NCBI RefSeq assembly: GCF_009830105.1
Contig: NZ_WURB01000002.1
Span: 186,001 to 250,000 of the forward strand
DNA: 64,000 nucleotides
Origin: Microvirga makkahensis
Lineage (GTDB): Bacteria; Pseudomonadota; Alphaproteobacteria; Rhizobiales; Beijerinckiaceae
Reading direction: 5' to 3'
Part shown: one piece after another, positions 17,412-25,502 of the stretch
Position numbering within the stretch: the first letter of the stretch is position 1
Layout: every line of letters starts with the position of its first letter
Program-made: the position numbers and the translations under genes
Notes under the pieces: generated by a model
What the model was told of the DNA's origin: nothing
Databases searched by the model: none
Seen by the model: only the letters and a program-made list of their open reading frames with translations

Positions 17412-18911
17412 TCAGCCCTGTCTCGGCGCCGCAGCCTTTCTGGAGCGCAGCGCCATGAGCAGCACGGGTACGAGCCAGACGAGCAGAGTAGCGACGCCGA
17501 GCGCGCCGGCGATCGGCCGCTCGAAGAATGCAAGATAGCTGCCGTCCGACTTGATCATGGAAGTCACGAAGTTCTCCTCGAGCGTCGGCCCGAGCACGAT
17601 GCCGAGGATGCAGGGTGCGACGGGAATGTCGTTCTCTTCCATCAGGAACCCGAGCACGCCGAACACCAGCATCACGGCCACGCCGAAAGCGGAGTTGTTG
17701 ACGGCGAAGGCGCCCACGATGCAGAACATGAGAATGCACGGCATCAGGATCTCGCGCGGAATGCGCAGGATGGTTCGGGCGCCCTTGATGGCGGCCCAGC
17801 CCAGGGGCAGCATCACCAGATTGGCCAGGATGAAGATGATGAAGACCGCATAGATGTATTGCGGATTGTTCAGAAAGATCATCGGGCCCGGGTTCATGTT
17901 TTTCAGGTAGAGCACGCCGATCACGATGGCCGTGATGCTGTCGCCAGGGATGCCGAAGACCAGCGCAGGGACCCAGGCGCCGGCGAGCGCCGCATTGTTC
18001 GACGACGTGCTTTCGATGATCCCCTCCACGTGCCCCTTTCCGTACTTCTCGGGAGTGCGGGACATCTTCTTGCTGATCGCGTAACTGACCCAGGCCGCGA
18101 TGTCGGCGCCGGCTCCCGGAAGCGCTCCGATGATCGTGCCCAGTACGTTCCCGCGCAGCTGCTGCGGCCAGTACTGAACCATCATCCGCCCCCAGCCTCG
18201 GAAGAGATTGCCCATGACCGCCTGCGGCCCGGCCTGAACGCTGTGGGAGATGGCGAACCGGAAGACCTCGGACACGGCGAAGAGGCCGATCATCGCCGCG
18301 ATGAAGTTCACGCCTCCGGTGAGTTCGGTGCTGCCGAAGGTGAAGCGGGGCACCCCGGCCGGATTGTTCAGCCCGATGGTCGCGACGAACAGGCCGATGA
18401 ACAGGCTCACGAGACCTTTTACAGGCGATCCTGTTCCGATGAAGACCGCACAGGTCAGCCCGAGCAATGCCAGCCAGAAATACTCGAAGGAGCTGAACTG
18501 CAAGGCGACCTCGGCAAGGACGGGGGCCGCCAGGATCAGCACGACCGTTCCGAACAATCCGCCGATGACCGAAAAGAGCAGATTCGCGCCGAGCGCGATC
18601 TCCCCCTCGCCGTTGCGGGTCATCATGTAAGCTTCGTCCGAATATGCCGCAGATGCCGGAGTTCCCGGAATGCGCAGGAGCGTTCCGGGAATGTCGCCGG
18701 CGAAAATGGCCATGGCGGAGCAGGTCACCATGGCTCCCACGGCCGGAACCGGATCCATGAAAAAGGTCACCGGAACCAGGAGCGCGATCGCCATCGTGGC
18801 GGTCAGGCCCGGGATCGCGCCGACCACGAGGCCGAACAGGGCCGCGAGAAAAATGGTCACCAGCACCGTCGGCTGGAATACGAGCCCGAGAGCTGTCTGG
18901 ATGGCACTCAT
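17412..18911 (-). CDS. tctA: Tripartite tricarboxylate transporter large membrane subunit TctA
   Basis: Integral membrane protein of 499 residues with about eleven to twelve hydrophobic segments and the TctA signature GAIPGLTATMAIALLVPVTF near the N-terminus; a later DIPGTLLRIPGTPAS repeat completes the pseudo-symmetric pair. It forms the transport channel with TctB, fed by TctC, using an ion gradient. Known members carry citrate, tartrate, phthalate, terephthalate and other carboxylates. The ATG at 18911 overlaps the tctB end only if the longer start is used; with this start the genes are 13 bases apart. Order tctC-tctB-tctA is standard. Confidence 0.94.
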   Translation of the reverse strand: MSAIQTALGLVFQPTVLVTIFLAALFGLVVGAIPGLTATMAIALLVPVTFFMDPVPAVGAMVTCSAMAIFAGDIPGTLLRIPGTPASAAYSDEAYMMTRNGEGEIALGANLLFSVIGGLFGTVVLILAAPVLAEVALQFSSFEYFWLALLGLTCAVFIGTGSPVKGLVSLFIGLFVATIGLNNPAGVPRFTFGSTELTGGVNFIAAMIGLFAVSEVFRFAISHSVQAGPQAVMGNLFRGWGRMMVQYWPQQLRGNVLGTIIGALPGAGADIAAWVSYAISKKMSRTPEKYGKGHVEGIIESTSSNNAALAGAWVPALVFGIPGDSITAIVIGVLYLKNMNPGPMIFLNNPQYIYAVFIIFILANLVMLPLGWAAIKGARTILRIPREILMPCILMFCIVGAFAVNNSAFGVAVMLVFGVLGFLMEENDIPVAPCILGIVLGPTLEENFVTSMIKSDGSYLAFFERPIAGALGVATLLVWLVPVLLMALRSRKAAAPRQG

Positions 18912-18924
18912 GTCGTCATCCGGA

Positions 18925-19383
18925 TCAGGGCCCAAGCAGGCCGAGTGGGAGGGGGACGCGCAGCAATCCCGCGAAGGTCTGCTGAATCAGGATCGTCGCG
19001 GCGAACGCCACTGCCGCGGCGATCCACCACCGGACGCCCATCATCAGCAGGAACACCAGCAGGATGACGATCGACATCGGCACGAAACCGAGTATCGGCG
19101 CGGCCAGGATATAGGCCAGGACCAGGGCGATGACGACGGCGAGCCTCACCCAGGCGTGGTGGGTGCGAGCCCAGTCGTTCCAGGCCACGGCGCCCTGCCA
19201 GCGCCGACGGCCCGAGGCGATCATCACGACGCCGCAGCCCGCGAGGCCCGTAGCGATGAGCATCGGGAAGACGGCCGCGCCGTATTCCTGTCCCGGAATG
19301 GCCGGAAGTGTCCTCGCATAGGCGAACATCGCGATTGCGAAGGCGAGGAGCACCGCTCCGGTGACGGCATCGTTGATGCGCAT
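18925..19383 (-). CDS. tctB: Tripartite tricarboxylate transporter small membrane subunit TctB
   Basis: Small membrane protein of 152 residues with four predicted transmembrane segments (MRINDAVTGAVLLAFAIAMF at the start, a long hydrophobic pair near VRLAVVIALVLAYILAAPIL, and a last one near AVAFAATILIQQTFA). Composition, size and position between tctC and tctA identify it as TctB, the poorly conserved partner of TctA. No catalytic residues are known for this family. Confidence 0.9.
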   Translation of the reverse strand: MRINDAVTGAVLLAFAIAMFAYARTLPAIPGQEYGAAVFPMLIATGLAGCGVVMIASGRRRWQGAVAWNDWARTHHAWVRLAVVIALVLAYILAAPILGFVPMSIVILLVFLLMMGVRWWIAAAVAFAATILIQQTFAGLLRVPLPLGLLGP

Positions 19384-19396
19384 CGAAGTCGGCCGG

Positions 19397-20371
19397 CTAC
19401 TTCGCCAACCCGACCTTTTTCATGACCGCTCCGAGATCCTCGTCGCTCTTCTTCCAGAACGCGAGGAACTCCTCACCGGCCGCGAACTTCATGCCGAAGC
19501 CCCGCTGGTTCATGAAATCGTTGTACTCCTTGCTCTTGTAGATCTTGTCCAGGGCCTCGGCGAGCCGCTTCGTGACGTCCGCAGGCATGTCCTTCGGCCC
19601 GACGATGCCGCGCCAGGCACCGATTTCCCACTGGCTGCCGGTCTGCTCCGCAAGCGTGGGGACGTTCGGAAACGCCGGATTGCGCTCGGGGTTCATGATG
19701 GCGATGCTCTTCACGCGACCGGCATCGATGAGGGATCGAGCCTCGGGGAGCGAGCAGGGAACGACCTCGACGCCGCCGGCGACGAGATCCTGAAGGCCGG
19801 GCGCGGCGCCCTGGCTCGGCACCCAGCGGACAGTGCTGGGATCGATCGCGAGGCTGTCGAGCATGCCGGCGATCGCGAGGTGCCATATGCCGCCCTGCCC
19901 TGTTCCCGACGCCTTGAACTTGCCCGGGTTCTTCTTGATGTCGTCCAGAAGCTCGTTCACGGTCTTGTAAGGGGCGTCGGCGCGCACCTGGACGCCCGCC
20001 GGATCGAGATTCATCAGGGCAATGGGCGTGTAATCCTTGTAGTCGCGCTGGGTGAGGCCCTGCCAATGCAACATGCCGATCTCGACAGTCGCGAGCCCGA
20101 GGGTGTAGCCGTCCGGCGTCGCCGCCGCGATCGCCTCATGCCCCACGACGCCGCTGCCCCCGGTTCTGTTGACGACGTTGACCGGCTGCCCGAGCTCCTT
20201 CTCGAGCAGGGAGCCGATGATGCGCGCGGTCGCATCGGTGCCGCCGCCGGCGGCCCACGGCACGATGATGGTGATCGGTCGCTCGGGATAGGCGGCCCAA
20301 GCATATCCGAAAGCCGAGACCAGCGAGATGGTGGCAACGGCCAGTGTCTTCAGGAAACCACGACGCAGCAT
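19397..20371 (-). CDS. tctC: Tripartite tricarboxylate transporter substrate-binding protein TctC (Bug family), Tat-like signal
   Basis: Periplasmic Bug-family solute receptor of 324 residues. The N-terminus MLRRGFLKTLAVATISLVSA has RRGFLK, the twin-arginine consensus core, so export may be by Tat rather than Sec. The mature protein begins YPERPITIIVPWAAGGGTD, the invariant Bug start whose loop binds the ligand carboxylate. GGGAGGAAAGA directly before the ATG at 20371 decides the start; a longer reading from 20404 has no such site. Bug proteins bind dicarboxylates, aromatic acids or nicotinate-like compounds. The ligand here is unknown. Confidence 0.93.
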   Translation of the reverse strand: MLRRGFLKTLAVATISLVSAFGYAWAAYPERPITIIVPWAAGGGTDATARIIGSLLEKELGQPVNVVNRTGGSGVVGHEAIAAATPDGYTLGLATVEIGMLHWQGLTQRDYKDYTPIALMNLDPAGVQVRADAPYKTVNELLDDIKKNPGKFKASGTGQGGIWHLAIAGMLDSLAIDPSTVRWVPSQGAAPGLQDLVAGGVEVVPCSLPEARSLIDAGRVKSIAIMNPERNPAFPNVPTLAEQTGSQWEIGAWRGIVGPKDMPADVTKRLAEALDKIYKSKEYNDFMNQRGFGMKFAAGEEFLAFWKKSDEDLGAVMKKVGLAK

Positions 20372-20756
20372 TCTTTCCTCCCGATGCGCCAGCTCCTCGT
20401 TCACCTGGAGCCGGTCTTGGCTTTAGGTTGAGTCACGAAAAGATTATTGGCCAGCTCTCCCTATTTTCCACTCCAAGATTGCGTGATGCCCTGTGATATC
20501 GCTTGCGATCATCCAAGCGGATGAACAGTGCGCCTCGAACAGCCCGAACCGAAGACGATGTGAGCGGCGATGTTCAGTGCCCCTATCCGGCCGGGATCGG
20601 TCGCCTGGACGCGGCGATGCGGTCCCGTAGCGAGCTGGAGCTGAGCCCAAGGATCGAGCAGTGCTGTCACGCCAACGCCGCTGAGAGCCTTGCGATGGAG
20701 TAAATCGATCATCGGTCCAGGTCCCTTCCCGCCATCCTCTCGAACACGGAGTGCCC
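20372..20756. other. Intergenic region upstream of tctC; possible regulatory half-site
   Basis: 385 bases without a convincing gene; short open frames on both strands lack ribosome binding sites or family similarity. It must hold the tctCBA promoter. CTGTGAT at 20491-20497 matches half of the palindrome found upstream of the GntR gene at 23185, and ATCGCTTGCGAT at 20498-20509 is a small inverted repeat. Confidence 0.4.
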
Positions 20757-21545
20757 CTAAGGCATGTATTGGCCGCCATTCACCTCCATCACCTGCCCCG
20801 TGACGTAGCCGCTGAGCCGGTCCGAGGCGAGATAGAGAAAGGCCCCGACACAATCCTCCGGCGTGCCAAGGCGGTCCATGGGAATGGTAACCTGCATGGC
20901 GGCAAGCTGCTCAGGCGTCGAATAGCGCTCGTGGAACGGTGTCATGATGACGCCGGGCGAGACGGCGTTGACCCGGATGCCGTCCTTGACCAATTCCTTG
21001 GCCCAGCCACGCGTGGCGACGGAGATGAACCCCTTGGCCGCGGCGTAGATGACGGAGCCGGGCCCGCCACCGTGGCGTGCGGCGATCGACGATACATTGA
21101 TGATGCAGCCGCCGCCCTGCGCCCGCATGTGGGAAACGCCCTCGCGAACGAAGCGCACGACCTGCTCGACGTTCAGGGCGAGCACGGCATCCACATACTC
21201 GTCCGTGTAATCCTTGATCGTCGTCCGCTTGACGAGGCCTCCGGCGTTGTTGACGAGAACATCGAGCCGACCGAAATGCCCCACGGTCTCGGCCACGATA
21301 TGCGCCGCCGCCTCGGGCTCGGTCACGTCCGCTCGAACCAGGAACGCCTCTCCGCCAACGGCCCGCACCTCGTCGGCAACCTGCCGCGCCGGCTCCTCGC
21401 TGGCGTTGTAGTGGATCGCCACCCGCGCCTTGTTGTGTCCGAAGGCCAGTGCGGCCGCTGCTCCGATCCCGGTGCTCGCACCGGTGATGAGAATGACCTT
21501 TCCGGCAAGGTCGGGGATGGTGGCGTAGGTGTTGGAAGAGGTCAT
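20757..21545 (-). CDS. Short-chain dehydrogenase/reductase (SDR)
   Basis: Classical SDR of 262 residues with TGASTGIG, NNAG (VNNAGGL), catalytic Ser in NVSSIAA and YxxxK (IYAAAKG). The dinucleotide region HNKARVAIHYNASEE lacks the acidic residue and resembles NADPH-preferring members. The ATG at 21545 begins MTSSNTYATIPDLAGKV. Upstream in-frame codons run back into the next SDR gene and look non-family. It is the last gene of a leftward GntR-SDR-SDR operon. It may process the substrate of the adjacent TctABC or of the divergent LIV system; substrate unknown. Confidence 0.88.
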   Translation of the reverse strand: MTSSNTYATIPDLAGKVILITGASTGIGAAAALAFGHNKARVAIHYNASEEPARQVADEVRAVGGEAFLVRADVTEPEAAAHIVAETVGHFGRLDVLVNNAGGLVKRTTIKDYTDEYVDAVLALNVEQVVRFVREGVSHMRAQGGGCIINVSSIAARHGGGPGSVIYAAAKGFISVATRGWAKELVKDGIRVNAVSPGVIMTPFHERYSTPEQLAAMQVTIPMDRLGTPEDCVGAFLYLASDRLSGYVTGQVMEVNGGQYMP

Positions 21546-21585
21546 GGCTTGAGTTCCGGCGCGAGCGTTGAAAGGGTGCTGTTTC

Positions 21586-22362
21586 TCAGAAAAGAGCCTG
21601 GAGATCGGCATCGACGGCAATGGCCTGCCCTGAGATCGTCCGGCCCAGCGGCGAGCACAGGAAGATGATCTGGTCGGCAAGCTGCTGCGCGGTTACGTAT
21701 TCCTTCAGGGACGTGTTCGCGAGCGCCCGGCGCTGCATCTCCTCGAACGACACGCCGAGCTGCTGGGCTTTGGCTTCGAGCACCCGGCGCTGGCGGTCGC
21801 CGGCGACGATTCCGGGTAGAACGGCGTTCACGCGGATGCCGTCCTCGCCGAGCTCCCGTGAGAGCGATTTCGTGAACCCGATCACGGCCCATTTGGCGGC
21901 GGCGTAAGGCGAGCGCAGGGGAAAGCCGAACCGGCCCGCAGCGGAGGACAGATTCACGATCGAGGCATTCTGGCTTTTCCTCAGGTGAGGCACGGCCAGG
22001 CGCGTGCAGTTGAACTGGCCGGTGATGCAGACCTCCAGACAGCGGTCCCAATCCTCGGGGTTGATCTCCTCGACCCGTGCCGTCGGCCCTGCGATGCCGG
22101 CATTGTTGACGAGAACGTCCAGCCCCCCGAGAGCCCGCAGGGCTTCCTCGAAGACCCGGGCGACATCGCCGCGATCCGCCACATCGCCGAAAGAGGAGGT
22201 CAGAGCCGGGTCGGACGTAGCCGCCGCCTCAAGAGCGGCACGGTCGACGTCGCAAACATGCACACGCGCCCCCTCACGGTGGAAAGTACGGGCAATCTCA
22301 AGTCCGATACCTGCGGCTCCGGCCGTCACCAGAACACGCAGCCCAGCGATGTTGAGGTCCAT
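21586..22362 (-). CDS. Short-chain dehydrogenase/reductase (SDR)
   Basis: SDR of 258 residues: cofactor motif TAGAAGIG, acidic residue after beta-2 (VCDVDRA, implying NAD), NNAG (VNNAGIA), Ser in NLSSAAG and YxxxK in PYAAAKWA. The long helical insert before the C-terminus (EMQRRALANTSLKEYVT) is typical of the sorbitol/ketose-type SDRs that tetramerise. It lies between the GntR regulator and a second SDR on the same strand. Confidence 0.88.
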   Translation of the reverse strand: MDLNIAGLRVLVTAGAAGIGLEIARTFHREGARVHVCDVDRAALEAAATSDPALTSSFGDVADRGDVARVFEEALRALGGLDVLVNNAGIAGPTARVEEINPEDWDRCLEVCITGQFNCTRLAVPHLRKSQNASIVNLSSAAGRFGFPLRSPYAAAKWAVIGFTKSLSRELGEDGIRVNAVLPGIVAGDRQRRVLEAKAQQLGVSFEEMQRRALANTSLKEYVTAQQLADQIIFLCSPLGRTISGQAIAVDADLQALF

Positions 22363-22443
22363 CGTCGTCGTCTCCCTCCCTGAGCCGGGCGCCTTGCTTG
22401 CAGCGCGGGCTCTTCTAGTGTTGTCCCAGGGGCCGGCAGGGGC

Positions 22444-23169
22444 CTATTCCAGCAGACGCCCGGTGCTCTCGATGAAGCCGGCGGCGCCCTCGATATCGGC
22501 GACGAGTGCCTTGCGTGCGGCGGCCGCATCGCCGGCATTCACCGCCGCCACGAGGCTGCGATGATGCTCGGCTGCGCCGCCCGTACGCAGACGCTCGGCA
22601 GAAGCCTTGAGGTCGAAATTCAGAACGGGCCCGATCTTCAGCCAGAGACCCTCGATGATTCCCACCAGCGTCGGCAGGCCCGTCGCCCGGTAGACGGCGA
22701 AGTGGAGCTCCTTGTTCGCCCGGACGGCCCTGTCCGCGTCAGGTTCCGGACTCCGGGCCTCGGCGAGGAACGCCTCTTCGAAGTGCCTTATGGCAGCGAG
22801 ATCGGATTCCGCGCGGCTCCTGGCCGCCTGCTCCGCCGCGAAGCCCTCGACCGCGAGCCTCACGGCCGTCAGCTCCCGAAAGCGGGCGCAGGTCATCAGC
22901 GGGACGCGCACGGCACGGTTCGGGAGCACCTCCAAGGACTGGTCTGCCACGAGCCGCGCCACCGCCTCCCGCACCGGCATCATCGACACGCCGAGGGTTT
23001 CGGCGACGCTGCGCAGGGACATCTTCTGCCCGGGAGCAAGCTCGCCGCTCATCAGAAGGTCACGCAGCTTGGTATGGACGCGTTCGCCCAGCGTGACGCG
23101 CTCCAGGCGGTCGATCTGCGCGACGGCCGACGGGGTCTTGGTGGGGTTGGGGCTCGACAAGTTGCACAT
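22444..23169 (-). CDS. GntR-family regulator, FCD domain
   Basis: Regulator of 241 residues. N-terminal GntR winged helix (LAPGQKMSLRSVAETLGV, then PVREAVARL) is followed by an FCD domain with ligand-pocket residues (ELHFAVYRATGLP, HHRSLVAAVNAGD). It is transcribed away from the binding-protein gene at 23244; the 74-base gap holds a perfect 12-base palindrome. The regulator therefore probably controls its own leftward SDR operon and the rightward LIV/BKACE operon together, in response to a carboxylic acid intermediate. Confidence 0.9.
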   Translation of the reverse strand: MCNLSSPNPTKTPSAVAQIDRLERVTLGERVHTKLRDLLMSGELAPGQKMSLRSVAETLGVSMMPVREAVARLVADQSLEVLPNRAVRVPLMTCARFRELTAVRLAVEGFAAEQAARSRAESDLAAIRHFEEAFLAEARSPEPDADRAVRANKELHFAVYRATGLPTLVGIIEGLWLKIGPVLNFDLKASAERLRTGGAAEHHRSLVAAVNAGDAAAARKALVADIEGAAGFIESTGRLLE

Positions 23170-23184
23170 TTTCCGACAGTCTAA

Positions 23185-23196
23185 CTGTGATCACAG
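23185..23196. promoter_or_regulatory. Perfect palindrome, probable operator of the adjacent GntR regulator
   Basis: CTGTGATCACAG is a perfect 12-base inverted repeat located 16 bases before the GntR start and 48 bases before the divergent binding-protein gene. Size and position fit an FCD-type GntR operator controlling both promoters. It also resembles the core of a CRP site, which is less likely in this group of bacteria. Confidence 0.55.
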
Positions 23197-23243
23197 ATCG
23201 CGGCAAGTAACTGCGACACCATCATGGGAGGAAGGAAACGGCC

Positions 23244-24494
23244 ATGGCACATTCTGATGACTTGACCCGACGTACGCTCCTGAAGGGAGCGGCCAGCGCG
23301 ACCGCGCTCGCAGGACTCGGGATGCCTGCGATCGTCAAGGCGCAATCCGACGTGATCCGGATCGGGCACCTCACGCCCATTACCGGCTTTCTGGGACCAC
23401 TCGGCGAGTTCGCACAGATGGGCGTGAAGCTCGCCGCCGAGGAGATTAATGCTGCCGGAGGCGTTCTAGGCCGCAAGATCGAACTCGTGATCGAGGATTC
23501 CGTAAACCCGCAGACGGCCTCGGCCAAGGCTGAGCGCCTGATCGAGCGCGACAAGGTCGCAATGATCATCGGCGAAATTTCATCCGCCTCGGCCCTCGCA
23601 ATCGGTCAGGTGGCCAACCGGACCAGGACGGTGTTCATCAATACCGGCGCCAATTCCGACGCCCTGCGCGGGGCCAGCTGCAATCCCTACATGTTCCACA
23701 TCGAGGCCGCGAACTCGATGATGGTCACGGCGGTCGGCACGTACCTGAAGAACGAGAACATGATCAAGGGGAAGAAGTGGTACTCCCTCACGGCCGATTA
23801 CGCGTTCGGCCACGATCTCTTCCGGGTCGCCAAGAAGTTCGTGTCGGAGAACGGCGGCGAATTCACCGGCGAGGAGCTTGTTCCTACCGACGCCACCGAC
23901 TTCAGCCCCTATCTCCTCAAGATCCGGCAGGCCCAGCCCGACATCGTCGCCTCGAATCTGGCCGGAAACCAGATCACGAACTTCATCAAGCAGTATGCCG
24001 AGTACGGGCTCCAATTCCCGATCACCGGTTTCGGCTTCGACACGGCGGTGGCCTGGGGCGCGGGCAAGGGCAACTTCTCGGGCATATGGCCGCTGATCTG
24101 GCATCACATGGTCGACACGCCGTCATCCAAGAGGTTCGTCGAGGCTTTCACAAAGACGTACGGAAAACCGCCGGAGAACCAGTGCTGGGGCGACTACAAT
24201 TCCCTCAAGATCGTCGCGCAGTCCTTCACCGAGATGAAGTCCGCAGATCCTCAGAAGCTCGCCGAGCACCTGCGCAAAGGCGCGAAATTCGACATTCTGA
24301 AAGGCCGCGAGGGCTATTTCCGCGCCTACGATAACCAGATGGTTCAGGAGATGTATGCTGTCCGCGCCAAGGATCCGGACAAGATGAAGGACCAATGGGA
24401 CATTTATGAACCGCTGGGTTCCGTCCCCGGCCCGAATGACGACCTCGAGACGTTGGCGCCGCCGAAGGACGGCACCTGCAAGATGCAGGCGTGA
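23244..24494 (+). CDS. ABC transporter substrate-binding protein (LivK family), Tat signal
   Basis: Periplasmic binding protein of 416 residues in the Peripla_BP_6 family. The N-terminus MAHSDDLTRRTLLKGAASAT contains TRRTLLKG, a twin-arginine motif, then a hydrophobic stretch and an AQ cleavage site. The mature part starts VIRIGHLTPITGFLGPLGEF, the usual first lobe. GGGAGGAAGG upstream of the ATG is strong. It opens the rightward operon of a LIV transporter, a dehydrogenase and a BKACE enzyme. The ligand is unknown but is plausibly a beta-hydroxy acid or betaine-type compound, judging from those enzymes. Confidence 0.93.
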   Translation: MAHSDDLTRRTLLKGAASATALAGLGMPAIVKAQSDVIRIGHLTPITGFLGPLGEFAQMGVKLAAEEINAAGGVLGRKIELVIEDSVNPQTASAKAERLIERDKVAMIIGEISSASALAIGQVANRTRTVFINTGANSDALRGASCNPYMFHIEAANSMMVTAVGTYLKNENMIKGKKWYSLTADYAFGHDLFRVAKKFVSENGGEFTGEELVPTDATDFSPYLLKIRQAQPDIVASNLAGNQITNFIKQYAEYGLQFPITGFGFDTAVAWGAGKGNFSGIWPLIWHHMVDTPSSKRFVEAFTKTYGKPPENQCWGDYNSLKIVAQSFTEMKSADPQKLAEHLRKGAKFDILKGREGYFRAYDNQMVQEMYAVRAKDPDKMKDQWDIYEPLGSVPGPNDDLETLAPPKDGTCKMQA

Positions 24495-24508
24495 CACGAC
24501 AAGAGTCG

Positions 24509-24545
24509 GCCCGGCCGGAACGGCTGAACGCCGTTCCGGCCGGGC
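24509..24545 (+). terminator. Strong hairpin between binding-protein and permease genes
   Basis: Sixteen-base perfect stem (GCCCGGCCGGAACGGC pairing with its complement) around a TGAAC loop, 14 bases after the binding-protein stop. No U-tract follows, so it is more likely a partial terminator or an RNA-stabilising structure than a full stop, since the transporter genes continue in the same direction. Confidence 0.65.
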
Positions 24546-24622
24546 GGTGACGGCATTCTGTTTTCCCTCGGCTCGGGTTCCTCGCGGGAGGACGCCTCCT
24601 ATGACTGGACAAGGAGTCTCGC

Positions 24623-25498
24623 TTGGCGTTCGTCTTTCTTCTTGAGCAGGTGCTGAACGGCCTTCTGGTGGGCGCCTATTACCTGCTGATCGCCCTCGGC
24701 CTGTCCCTGATCTTTTCGCTCGGCGGAATCGTGAACCTGTCCCACGGCGCCTTCTATGCGATCGGCGCGTATCTCGCCGTCACGTTGGCACCCAGGATCG
24801 GCTTTGCAGGCGCCTTCGTCGCATCCCCTGTGCTCGTCGCGCTTTTAGGCGTCCTGATCGAGCGCCTGCTGTTTCGAAGGTTCTACCGCTCCGATCCGAT
24901 TCTCAGCCTGCTTCTGACCTTCGGCCTGGCGATGATCATCGAGCAGAGCCTGCGGATGATCTTCGGTGCGGCCCCCCAACCCTTCTCCATCCCCTCAGCC
25001 CTGCGGGGGCAGGTCTTTCTCGGCAACTTCATCTATCCGCGCTATCGCCTCATCATCTTCGGCGTGGCGCTCGCGGCCGTCACCGCGACTTGGTTCCTGG
25101 TTTATCGCACCGCCTTCGGCCGCGTGGTCCGGGCCGGGGTGCAAGACCCGGACATGGTCGGAGCGCTCGGCATCTCGCTGCAGCCGTACATGACGGCCGT
25201 CGCCGCGCTCGGCATCGGCCTAGCGGGCCTTGCCGGTGTCCTGCTGGCCCCGATCTCGGGGGTGCATCCCGCCATGGGCGCAGAGATCCTCACGGCCGCC
25301 TTCGTCGTGGTCGTCATCGGTGGGCTGGGTTCATTCTGGGGCGTGATCGCCGCCGCAGCGCTCGTGGGCGTGGTGCGCGGCCTCACGATCTATTTCTTCC
25401 CACCTGCCGGCGAGGCCTCGATGTACCTCCTGATGGCCCTCGTGCTGCTTCTGCGTCCGCGCGGGTTGCTCGGCGAACGCATCCAGAGATTCGAGTAG
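24623..25498 (+). CDS. livH: LIV-type ABC transporter permease LivH (TTG start)
   Basis: Inner-membrane permease of 291 residues with about eight hydrophobic segments; the loop LGGIVNLSHGAFYAIGAYLA is the LivH hallmark. The start is a TTG: AAGGAG lies six bases before it and the peptide then begins MAFVFLLEQVLNGLLVGAYY, exactly where LivH proteins start. No ATG in frame fits. The weak initiation codon, following the hairpin at 24509-24545, would further lower permease synthesis compared with the binding protein. It pairs with the LivM part of the next gene. Confidence 0.92.
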   Translation: MAFVFLLEQVLNGLLVGAYYLLIALGLSLIFSLGGIVNLSHGAFYAIGAYLAVTLAPRIGFAGAFVASPVLVALLGVLIERLLFRRFYRSDPILSLLLTFGLAMIIEQSLRMIFGAAPQPFSIPSALRGQVFLGNFIYPRYRLIIFGVALAAVTATWFLVYRTAFGRVVRAGVQDPDMVGALGISLQPYMTAVAALGIGLAGLAGVLLAPISGVHPAMGAEILTAAFVVVVIGGLGSFWGVIAAAALVGVVRGLTIYFFPPAGEASMYLLMALVLLLRPRGLLGERIQRFE

Positions 25499-25502
25499 GT
25501 CG

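Noticed and set aside
17328..19067. 579-codon open frame opposite tctA
   Set aside because: Very rich in Asp, His, Arg and Glu as expected for the complement of a membrane-protein gene; shadow.
20503..20703. 66-codon open frame upstream of tctC
   Set aside because: No ribosome binding site and competing open frames on the other strand of equal quality.
23185..23196. CTGTGATCACAG as a CRP-cAMP site
   Set aside because: Shorter than a full CRP site, and its place between a GntR gene and its probable target makes a GntR operator the simpler reading.
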